Source: Diploscapter coronatus | Taxonomy: Eukaryota > Nematoda > Chromadorea > Rhabditida > Rhabditidae | Direction of reading: 5' to 3' | DNA: 64,000 nt | Assembly (NCBI GenBank): GCA_964036155.1 | Contig: OZ038422.1 | Coordinates: 5,293,201 to 5,357,200, forward strand | In this document: in pieces, positions 36,201 through 47,300 of the stretch | Layout of the letters: each line of letters begins with the position of its first letter | Position numbering within the stretch: position 1 is the first letter of the stretch | Program-made: the position numbers and the translations under genes | The notes under the pieces: model-generated | What the model saw: only the letters and a program-made list of their open reading frames with translations | Databases searched by the model: none | What the model was told of the DNA's origin: nothing

Positions 36201-38105
36201 GTCGGAATTTAAAAATTGACCTTAATTTAAAACCAGTGAGAAGAGGAATGATTTTATAACAAACCCAAATATTTCAGTCAATGGCTAATTGCGCTAGACG
36301 AGCTATAGAATGTGAAAATAATTGCTCATCAATTATCACTCAGGTAGGATTTTCACAGATTTCGAGAATAAATCTCGAGTAAGAATTCGGAGACAAATTT
36401 ATCGAATCTCTATGACCAAATCTTAAGTATGACATCAGTTTTATTCAATCTCTTCCTAATTGAGAACGCCAATTCTAGATGGACGGTCTGATCAAAACTC
36501 TTACAGCTGCAAGCGAACCCAAGGGTCTGATGGATAAGGTGCAATTCTGGCAGCCGGATGTGAACAAACCAAAAGTCGATAAGGCTGCTAATCACGTCAT
36601 TGTGAGTTTGGTTTGAGAACGGTTTTACAATCAAAACCCAAACGTTGCATTAGGATTGAAAAAAGTTCTATCTCAGTTTCCGATGAATTCCAATTCAGTT
36701 GCATTGATTTTTATTATAATATTTCCGAGTTTTAATCAGTAAAATTTCCAACCAATAGAAAAATCGATCCATATTAAACTGGGCCAAGAAATGATTTCTT
36801 TCAATTTTCGAATTCGTGTGATACCGCGATGAAAGCTGTGGATGCATTGAGCAGCGCTTGCTCGACTGGCGATTCGACAATTCAACTGAGTGCATCGGGT
36901 ATTTCCGCGGAAAAGAGGAAGGAATATCTCGTAAGCAAATTATGAATTTCAAAAGATCAAATTTTGATTGAAGGAACACATCAACGGTCTCTCCGACATA
37001 TGTAAGCAGTTGAAGCAACTCGTTTCTAAAGCAAAGCTATCCGCGGTATTCATGTTTTTCGTCTTGTAAAAAGTTCTAAATTAAACGATGATTGAAAAGT
37101 AAATATGGTTAAATTTGTATTATTTAGAATGAGATTAGGGATGCCCACAGGTAAGGTATAGGTACACAATGTTATACATTGCCTTAAGTAAGGTATATAC
37201 GTATTCTGGAGAACTACGAAGGTACGGGTACAATTGTTGGTGCCTGTGAGGCATTCCCTAGTTCCAAAAATTTTAAATGGATAATTTTAGATGAAATTTC
37301 ATCTATCCCAATTTATAATAGTACCCTTTTCAAAATTGTTCACGAACAGATTTTCATATTCATGGCATAATTTCCTTGCTCCTCTTTCGTTCGAATTTTT
37401 CAGAATAAATCTGTGATTTAGAAGCTGAGGAGCTCGGTCAAAGATATCGAGGATTTGAAGGAAAAGCTTGAAGGAGAAATTGACAGATTGACTAAGGCTA
37501 TGAGGGAGTTGCCTATGTTAGATCATGAAAACAAGCTCGAGGGAGCACTCGAGGTTAGATTGAACAATTCAAATTCCGAGTAAAATTTTGAGTTTCGATA
37601 AGGTGTAAGAATCTTTGATTGAAGCGCATCGTGAGTCAGGTTTGTTGGCGATTCGAACAATTTTCGAGCCGATCCGATGAATTAAAAAAAAAAAAACCCC
37701 CCAGTAATGATTCCAATGATATTTCATAAGTCGCTATCCGATCCGACCACAATTTCAAAACTTTTACCTGATCCGATTCGTCAGATCGAATCGTATTCAA
37801 CAAGCCTTTTGTGAATATTAGCGAGATCAATATATCTTTCGAGCAATATTCTCTCAAAGAAGTCTAGGTATTCTTTCTCAAAATTCTAACGACATTTTAT
37901 CATAGATTTTGAAAATTAGAGTCTAAAAATTCAGAAGCTCAAGAAAAGTATCAAGCATTCTACTGAAGAAGTGCATAGTCGAAACGAGAAAGCGGAATTG
38001 GAATTGAAATCGCAAATGCAGAGCAGCATCCAGGGGGCTGCAGATACACAAATGCAAGGACAGGAAAGGGAAGATGACCCCGATGAACATGCGCATCAGG
38101 ATTAA
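33267..38105 (+). CDS. Coiled-coil protein, downstream tandem paralogue (462 aa)
   Basis: Fourteen exons: 33267-33272, 33325-33428, 33612-33687, 33863-34046, 34848-34899, 35063-35116, 35158-35254, 35777-35908, 36278-36343, 36479-36601, 36811-36930, 36974-37045, 37422-37553, 37935-38105. Exon lengths 6, 104, 76, 52, 54, 97, 132, 66 and 72 equal those of the upstream gene, and its 184-bp exon equals the sum of that gene's exons 4 and 5 (126+58). The first coding exon is again two codons (Met-Thr). The protein starts with a long charged coiled coil (RAKDQQDRAEAERLSLANEH; ENKKENQKQYQIEQNEATNQ), then a helical half with Cys (ANCARRAIECENNCSS), and ends in an acidic/His tail (EDDPDEHAHQD). The exon at 36811 lacks an AG acceptor (TTTTCG|AATTCG). 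Skipping its 120 bp would keep the frame. Function unknown. Confidence 0.78.
35923..36056. mobile_element. Palindromic MITE inside an intron
   Basis: ACACCCCCTATTGGGA at 35923 is mirrored by TCCCAATAGGGGGTGT ending at 36056. The arms (about 52 bp) continue through CCTATTCGGAACAGCCCAAT and its complement, leaving a loop of about 30 bp. It lies 14 bp inside the intron 35909-36277 of the downstream coiled-coil gene and leaves the donor intact. Confidence 0.72.
37135..37261. repeat. Short element with imperfect inverted ends
   Basis: TTAGGGATGCCCACAGG at 37135 is an imperfect reverse complement of CCTGTGAGGCATTCCCTAG ending at 37261. The inside has repeated GGTA-type motifs (AAGGTATA, AAGGTATATA, AAGGTACGGGTA). 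It sits in the intron 37046-37421 of the downstream coiled-coil gene and looks like a small MITE. Confidence 0.5.
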
Positions 38106-41100
38106 AGGCATACTTTGAACATTATTATCAATTTTATTCAATATCTATTTGTTATTTAATTTAATATGATGGATTTAGAATTGTATCAATATTTCATCCA
38201 GAAATAATCACGAATTTGTGTAATGTAAGAAAAAGTATGAATAAACTCCTTATCAAAGTCATAAAATAAAATGTGAAGTAGGGGCATTCGGAATTCCGAT
38301 TCTGAATTTGCCAAAATTGAAACCCCGAACAGCCCTGATGTGAATTCTGCACAAATATCCTAGGAATGTTGAAAATATCCTTGTTACTCATTAAAATTTG
38401 CTTATCTTTCGTTTCATCTAAATTTTGAATCCAATCATCGATAGATTTATAAACATGGCGCTTTTTGAACGGGAACGAATTGGTTCAAGACAAGAAATCG
38501 ATGAAATGAATCATTTGTGTGATGAATGGGCTAATTGAGCAGCGAATCAGGTCGCTTATCAATTATCATTCCCTCTCATTGAATCCATAAATTCTACCAA
38601 CTGATTCCTTCCTTCCCTCCCTTTCCTACTTCAATAATCATTATTTTTCAAATCTGATTGCCCAACACATGTTTTCCCAGGCCCTTTGCAAATTACCATA
38701 CAAACATCTCATTTTGCTAAACCTAATCGCTATTGAGTTTCAACAAAAATCATAAATTACGAAAAATTAAGAACAAAAACGTTTAAAATGAAAGCGATCA
38801 GCGAAAATCACGTAGAATCTCGACATTTGACATGACAAAAATCGGAAATGTGAACGTGAAAACGAAGATGAGAACAAGGGCTGAAACTGATCAATCAAAA
38901 CTGAAAGAATGACAGAAAATGAGCAGAATAGAGGGATAAAAAGATGGAGCAAGGAAGTCAGACAGGGAAAAGTAAGGAAAAACAAGGGATTGAATGACTT
39001 GTCAGGTCGAAGGACAAGCAGATCGAAGTCGAAAGTGAAGTTGAAACCCCAGCAAACATGTGTGAATGAGAGATTTTTTGGGTGAATTTGATCCTAGAAC
39101 ATGGAAATTTTCAATTCAGTATCTTTTGAAATGCAAAAATGCCATATTGTGCAAAAGGCGAAAATCAATTCCCGAAGTTTTGTTTTGCTTTTCGACGATA
39201 AAAGCGAGGTCTAGACTAATGCAGATAAAAGTTCGCCGAAATGCGACAGATGATGGATAAAATCGAATTGTTTATGAGCCGAGTTATCCAACAAAAACCA
39301 CAGATATCAAGAACAAAACATATTAAAATAAAAATGGAATAGTCATAGAATTTGCGTGGATAATTGAACAAAAATTATGAAAGAAAAAATAGAAGTTGAA
39401 ACTCGAAAGAGAGTGAGAGGAAACGAAACGAGAATGAAGAGAAATGATGCTAACAGAGAAAAGAAAAACAGAATAAAAGATCTATGGCTTACACATCGGC
39501 AATGATTAATTATCGCGGTTCGATTGATGAAAGCTTGCATTTTTAAAATTTATCAAACTCAAAATGCGATGAAGAGCCAACTTTCGAAGGAAAATATCGA
39601 ATTCTAAAATGAAGTGGAAATTAGTGTAGCTACTAGAAATCTCTAGCACGCGAGCTAAATTTCTAGAATCTCGATCATTACGATTATGCTAATCATTAAT
39701 AACCTATTCGCATATTTTGTTTCAAAATTGCTTCACAAATTAAAATTTATATCTCTGTAGGAGAGTTGAATAAATTCCCATTTTTATACCTTGACCATAA
39801 AGGAATATTTTTTCGCACTGATGAAAATTTTGAAATGAATGATCGTTCGGGAAATAGCTTAAAATAAGGAAGAAGTCCATCGATAAACGCAAAAATAAAC
39901 AGTCTCAGATGAAGGAAAAGCTTGAAAAAGCGGGAAGAATTGAGAATTCCGAAGGGGGACCCTGATCGCTCTCTTTCCTTTTTTCCTATCAAATGCGCGC
40001 CCTTCGATATGAGCATATTACGCATCGCCTCATCATATTCCATAATACACATTCAGTCATCACTCAATTTCTACGAGTTTGGCTCTTTTTAGACGCGATA
40101 CAATTCATGATGATAATATTCTGTCAAAATTAGTTTGATTAAAAATAGTAATAATAATAATTACTTTCATCAAAGACTTATCAATTTAGGAAAAATAAAT
40201 TGGACACGTCTGAAAATGCAAATTTCGTAATATAATATAAATTCATGTAGAAATAGCTCGTTAAATACTGGAAAAATATCATAAACTCGGATGTAGAAAA
40301 ACATTTATTTCCGTGGATCTAATTTTCATGCTTTTATTCTATCTCAATTTGTTTCTCATTGATAATATTTAAAACCTTCAAGAATTTTCAAAAATGACAC
40401 TTAGATATTGGATTTTCGAATTTATTATTTTTTCAATATATTTTTTTCATTTTATTATTATTAGTTTCGATATAATAATATGCATAAAATCTCAGAAAAT
40501 TTCATCATACGTATAAAAAGACAATGTAATGGCAATTGAGCGTGATTTGAGTTGATCATGAAAGATTTGATTTACACAGAGAAGACACCCTTGTTGAGGC
40601 TTTGAATGATTTTTCTTAATTGATTAAAATATCTGAAACATTAGAATATGACATTTCTAATTTGATACTAGATAAATTCTGCCATATTTTAACGTAGCGA
40701 AAACGTTGGTCAACTTATTTAGACTTTCCGCATTATCTTCAAAACCCAACTGTCATTATGGGCGTTGAAATAAAAGAATATCTATAATCCTCTAAATTCT
40801 ATAGAAAAGTAAAGGTAAAATTTTCTAAGCTTTTGTGGCTATTAATAAACGTCTCCTTCGTTTTTTCCTCATTTGCAAACCAATCCGTTGGTCTATCAAT
40901 TCCTTCAATATCGTTTTCCGCACGCTCATATTGGCTGCCGTCTTCAGACCAAAGTATCTAAATATTTTAAACTCTACTAGGATTTTGGGAGGATGGAGTT
41001 GCTCAGAAGCCACGATAAAATATATTAGCTCTGCTTCAACTTTGGCTTAATCTACCAATTTAGATCAACTGTTCTATCTAAGATATCGTATTAAACGTCA

Positions 41101-41323
41101 TTCAAGCCGAGTTATTCTTATCTAAACTTGTCTAAAAATTTTAACAGTCTAATGGAGCATTCCCATCCAATTTATAATTCTTCAGGTAGTTTTCCTTTTT
41201 ATTAAAAAAAATGTATGCCTAGCGAAATGCATTGATCTGAAACACTGCTCGACGTCGACGTCCAAAATTCGAGTGCAGGATTTGATTCCTTCGATTTCTG
41301 AAAAGATAATAATCGATCTCAAA
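38106..41323. other. Intergenic between convergent genes
   Basis: About 3.2 kb between the 3' ends of the coiled-coil gene (+) and the ShKT-domain gene (-). It is AT-rich (especially 40100-40700) with purine-rich tracts at 38800-39000 and 39340-39500. A Lys/Arg-rich minus frame at 40825-41013 has no splice context. No gene is called. Confidence 0.45.
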
Positions 41324-44300
41324 TTAAATTTTAATTTGTTGACCTTCACAGACGAGCGTTCCGCAGCTTTTCGGACACAAAGGCCGGACTTTCTTCCAAT
41401 TCCGATCGCACAGTCCGTGCAGAGCCCACTGACAACAGCTGCTTGCTTTGTCTACCGATTGTTCTGAAACACAATATTCGTTCATTTTGGCCTACTTTCG
41501 AAAGATTTATAAACTAATTTTTAATATTTTATTTGGAATTTAGAAATCTCAAAAATCAATTGAACCAGTCGGCATTTCAGCGATGATTTTGGACTGTTTT
41601 TGATCCTCCTGAAGCTGCTGCTCCCTCTGCTCTTTCTGTTCGTATTGTCGCTTGTATCCGTGGAAATAAATTTCGGCATTTGATCGACCATTTATTGATG
41701 GTACTGTTGGGGACATCTAAAATTCAAGATCATTTGCATAAAGAATTAGATTTGGGAGAAGGGAAGTCCAGAAAATTTGGCTTTAGCACAGTTAATTTAC
41801 GAAATCATAACTCTAATCGTTTCGCTAACGAGATCAAATTTAGTTCGAGTTTACAAACTTTCAACCATCTTGCAATACTAGTATTGTAAATTCAGTTCTG
41901 ACAGAGGAAAACATTTGATGAGAGTAAGTGGGACTTACCAAACTGACATCGCTGGTTACGAATATACAAACATTTTCTGCGAACACACTGCTTATTTCTC
42001 AAAAAATTAGCATAGCTTTCCCTCATATCTATTCCTTTCGCTTCTCTATTCAATTTGCTCGCCTTATCGCAGATCAGCGAAAGGGAAAAGCAAAGAGTTC
42101 GCGGAAGTTAGTGTGGCACAGTGGATATGTATTTAACCAATTTTATTCACGAGTTCCCCTTTTACAAAATTATGCCTTTTTGAGAAATGAAGTAGCCTGT
42201 TCGCAGAAAATTTTGCTTATTCGTAACCAGCGATGTCGATTTGGTAAGTTCCACTTATCCCCACTCAAAAAGCCGGATCCGAGGTCAAATGTTCCCTTGT
42301 GAAACGTCATAAAATGTTCGTACAATATTTTGTTCATCATCAAGTTTCCCTTCGGCCAACTTAATTTTCTGATCATTACCTAGCAGTAAATCTTTAAAAT
42401 ATTGAAAAATCATCACATCAAAATTGGACTCTGGCGTTGATCGTTGAACTTCCTGTGCGGCTGCAGGTGGTGGCACTCTCGTAAATATCTCGAAGTGCTC
42501 TGACTGCGGAACCGTGATCTTCCTCGGAATATAGCGACTCTCCTCGGCACTTGAAATTCTCGCGTTATGTTCCATTTCCTTGGCGAGATTCTCGAAATTG
42601 ACCCTTCCTTGTGGCTTAGTGTAGTAGTCTCGCGGCGCTGGCTTCGACGGAGCAGGAAATGGTTTCATGTTGTAAGCTGGTGGGTAGAAGGAGGGAGGAT
42701 GAGGATCTGAATCATGCTCTGGAACATTTATTGAAACCATTTAGAATAATCATTTGACTTCATGAGCCACTAGTCTTCTAGCTCTTAAACCACGAAAATG
42801 AGCGAAAGAAATGGCAGGTAAAAGATACTTTCCCACAATATTTTGCATGACTTTTTGCTTTGAGATCCTGTGCATCCAAGTGATCATTTTAATTTTAGAA
42901 AGTTGTTCGAAATCACATCCCCAATTGTGACGAGGATAAAAATTCTAAATTGAAGTTGCATGCATTGAAAATTTATTCTCAAAAACTTCATGCTTCCCAA
43001 AATAAATGCCAGAATATCGGTTATGAAATATGACTTCTGGATAAAACATCCTTCCAAAAGATAAAGTACCTGAGTGATCTGGAGGTGGTGGGAAAGTCAT
43101 GGGAGGTTCATAGTAGGGAGGAATTGTGGATGGCACTTCTTCATAGTCCGTAGTCTGCCGAGTTTTGTAGAATGGAGTAGTTGGAGTGGAAGCAGTGGAC
43201 GAGTCTGTTCTATAGTTGCGGAACTCGTTAGTTGGTCGATTTCGGTCATCTCCCAGAGCGTAGATCATCACTCTCGGTCGTCTGTTCATCGTGGCTGGGC
43301 CGAACGAAGGGGTCGTTTCGATTGGGGGATCCGATTCGCTCCCCAATTCCGACGACTCGTGGTCGTATTCATGTTGTGGATCATACCGATTGGGTCTGAA
43401 ATTAGGAAAAACAATATTAAAATTACTCGAATAGTATTTTCAAATGTCAATGAAAATCTTGACGTATGCGACCAGTATGGCTATGATCTACTCGCTCCCT
43501 ATCGATCTCAGGAATGGTGACTATTCTGTCCACTCCCATCCCAATTTTGAAGTAACCTTTCACTTTTCCCCATTCCAACATCAAGTCTTTATCCTTTATT
43601 ATCGGAGAAAATTTTAATTTAGAATTTTTTGAGTGTTATTTCTAGAGGTGATGAATTTCTAACTCTTGTAAAGTTATAAAAAAAAATTCAAAAAGTGACG
43701 TGTTCCTACGGTGAGTCGAACACTGATCTATGCGTTATCAGCACATTGCTCCAACCATTGAACTATAGGAACATGGTATGCTGAAAATACCTGACCATGC
43801 AAAATCTTGTCTTCGTCAGATTGCATACTGAATAATATAAAGAATGCTGCTTGAAAGAGTAAATGAACATATGAAATAGTGCGGCTTGTATTAGCAATCT
43901 ACAAGTTTCTGACAATTCTACTAACTTTTATCTGAAAGATCATAATTATAAAGCTGAGAAGTTCAAGAAATGGAATTATCTGAACTTTATAGCAATTGCT
44001 TATCACCTTGCTTCTAGCATGCGAATCTTTTGAAGTTCTGCATTTCTTTTCAAACTTATTATTTTCTAACGAATTATTATTTTGAAAGGTATACGATTTT
44101 TCATTTTCTACATTCTTTTACTTTTTATCAAAAAAGTATTTTCGACTATTGTCGATTGTAAACGAGGTGTCCATTGCTTAGTGCCCTTCGCAACAGGGAA
44201 GGTGCGAAACGCGTCGCGTCCTCATGCGTTGCGGCTTTCGTTGTGAAAAGCATTTCTCACACAAGATTCTGATTTTCCGTCGGAATTTCGCAATTATCCG

Positions 44301-47300
44301 CTAATTAATGACAATTAGTGCTAATTATGATTAGATTATCGACTGTTGAGTGAAAACGCTCTTTATCTCATTTTTAGCGATTTCTAGACGATTTATTGAA
44401 ATTTGAACATTTTTATGATTTTCTTCGACAGAACTTTTAAAATTATCGATAATTGGTAGATATTTAGAGAATCATTACAGACACAGACTTCAATTTCATC
44501 TTATTCCGTGTTTTTCGTAATTTTTCGTGAGTTTTTTGCCTCGTTTTTCAATAAAATGATTTCTTGAACATAGTTTTTAGGCATGAGCAAGTCCTACCAT
44601 TTGAGTGCCGCCCTGCAACGAGCCCCTCCAAATCAGCGCCACCGTTCTGTAGAATAAAATCATTAAAAATGTTTAAATTTCAATAAATCGTCTAGAAATC
44701 GCTAAAAACGAAATAAAGGGACAAATTTTCACTCAACAATCAATAATCTAATCATAATTGGCGTTAATTGCCATTAATTAGCGGATAATTGCGAAATTCC
44801 GACGGAAAATCCGAATCTTGTGTGAGAAATGCTTTTCACAACGAAAGCCGCAACGCATGAGGACGCGACGCGTTTCGCACCTTCCCTGTTGCGAAGGGCA
44901 CTAAGCAATGGACACCTCGTTTACAATCGACAATACCTATTTTTGCGAGAAGCTGACCCATTTCACTGCACTCGAATTATTTCCTTTTCATCATCCTTTG
45001 CCATCTTTTTCCCTTTTCCTTTTTACTTATCACTCGGCAAAACTCAACCCCCCTCGCTTACGACCATACCACGTTGAGCACACGCCATCCCGTCCGATCT
45101 GGCAAGTTAAGCAACGTCGGGCCTGGTTAGTACTTGGATCGGAGACGGCTTGGGAATCCCAGGTGTTGTAAGCTTTTGCAATTTTATTTTGAAAAAAAAA
45201 CAATTCTTTAAAACTCCAACTATCCTCATAAACTATTCAACAGATTCACTTACTTATTGTAACCATCGAATTTTCCACGTGGAGACTGATTCGTCGATTG
45301 AGTATTTGGAGCCATTGCTTCATAACCTGAACAAATAACCATAATGATGATCTGAAAACCCTAAATAGTTTTACCTTTATAGCCCTCTTGTGGAGGTGCC
45401 ATTTCGTCTGAATAACTCTGCGATTCAGCTCCATTATTGTAGTCGAAATTTTGATTGGGATTTCTGAACTTTTCTACATCTAGCAATTTTAGCGAATTTC
45501 AAAGATCAAGAATGGTCAAAAACGCTTCGCTGCAAGTTGAGAACACTTCCTGTTTAATATGAAGTGTCCTTATCGTGCGTTTTTTTTTCAAAAAAAAAAA
45601 AGATTCATACACCCTTCAGACAAATAGTATATGTCAAAAGAAGCATTCAACCTTTGAAGCGGTCACTTTTTGGCAGATGTGTGACGTTTTTCAGATCAAA
45701 ATTTCAACCTGAACTTTAGCCGAAAAACTTGTAAACGAAACTACTCGAACTTTCACCTGGACCTTGCAATAGGAAAAGAATTTAGTTATTTGGAAATTTT
45801 ACCAAAAAATCCTTGTGGTTTGAACAGCAGTTTTTGCGGTTCAGTAAAATGGCACACCTCATCGCATCGCAGTATTCTCAAAATTTTGCGCACTTCAGTG
45901 TACTGCATCGCAATGAAAATTTTCTAATCTTTAATTTCGAATGAAATTTTCCCTAAATGATAGATTAGCATTTTATTGGCTCGTAGCCACCAAAATATTA
46001 TGATTTTCATCTGAAAGGTGTATTGTTTGTCATCAGAAATCGCGTATCAAAATTTGTATATTTTCAAAATTCCAGAACCACATCTCATCGAGGGGTAATC
46101 TCAAAAATCACGCAATGCAAATTTACTTCACCACACCACAAACAGCCCTAAATTTGAAAAAAGGTTAAACAAGATTTATGGCTAAAACCAGAAGAGTATA
46201 ATAAATCCTGCAAATAAACGTGGCAGCTAGCTAATGAATTCTACAGACATTCTAAAATTCGCATTTAAATTTTGATCTCCCACTTCAATTTTGGCATGAT
46301 TAATTCTTACAACATTTCGTTTTTAAAATCATATTTGACCATTTATATATTTTCGTTTTGAGTAAAATTAGAAAACGCATGACAACTAAAATTTTACTTC
46401 GAGAAGTCTCATAAAGTTTGCACTTGCCTATTTGGTGGTGGACCTTCGGCTTCTTTCTGTTGATCTGCCGGAAATCGCACGAGCTCTTCATAGTCGTCTC
46501 GACCTTGTTCCTGTCCCTGTTCTCTTCCCTGTCTCGGTCCTTGATCTTTGCCTTCATTCTCTCCAAACGCGATCTCCTGCACGAACCCAGGCGGATGTCC
46601 TCCTGCTTCACTCGAGTCGTAGTCTGCATTTGATGGTGCTTGCACGAATGACGATTCTGATTGCCAGCTTGGGTCGACAGGCCGGAACGTTTTGGCTTTC
46701 TCGGTGTAGTATGTCTGAGACTGAGGATTTTGAGTGGGAGCATATGGAGAGACTTCAGTTTGTGATGTTCGTGGTCGGGTAGCTGGAGGTGAAGCAATTG
46801 TTGGTGGGGCTCGTTGATCTGGTTCTCGCTGATTGTGTTTCTGAGCATTGCGCTCGGCAGGACCACCACCGCTTTGATTCGGTCGAGGATAATTAGCCGA
46901 TCTAGCTAGTCCAGAGCGTCGCTCCTCTGCTATTCCATCAATTACGATTCTTTCGTCTGGTGGTTCTATCCGATCGTCGAATTCCCTTTGATCACGTCGA
47001 TCACCGAATCTTTCTCGGGTATCTTCACGGTCATTGATTCTTCGCTGCTCAACACGATTATCGAATTCTCGTTGGTCGGCCGTTTGATCAGTGTAATCAC
47101 GATAGTCCTGCGCATTTCGTTCATTGTCTCGTATCGAATTAAGGTTCCTATCTGCGTCCTCAGACTCATTGCTTCCTTGGTCAGTGACAAAGGATTCTTG
47201 CTCTTCTTCAGAAAACCTGGGATCAGGAGTAGTTTCAGGCGGATAATTCCGTTGCTGAAAATAGAATATTGGTGAAAAGAAAAACATATGGCCGGCAATC

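Noticed and set aside
40825..41013. Lys/Arg-rich minus frame resembling a retrotransposon fragment
   Set aside because: Only about 60 codons, no catalytic motif, no flanking repeat and no splice context.
46300..47298. Frames overlapping the charged repeat exon on both strands
   Set aside because: They are shadows of the 277-codon exon; the repetitive Arg/Asp/Gln codons keep other frames open.
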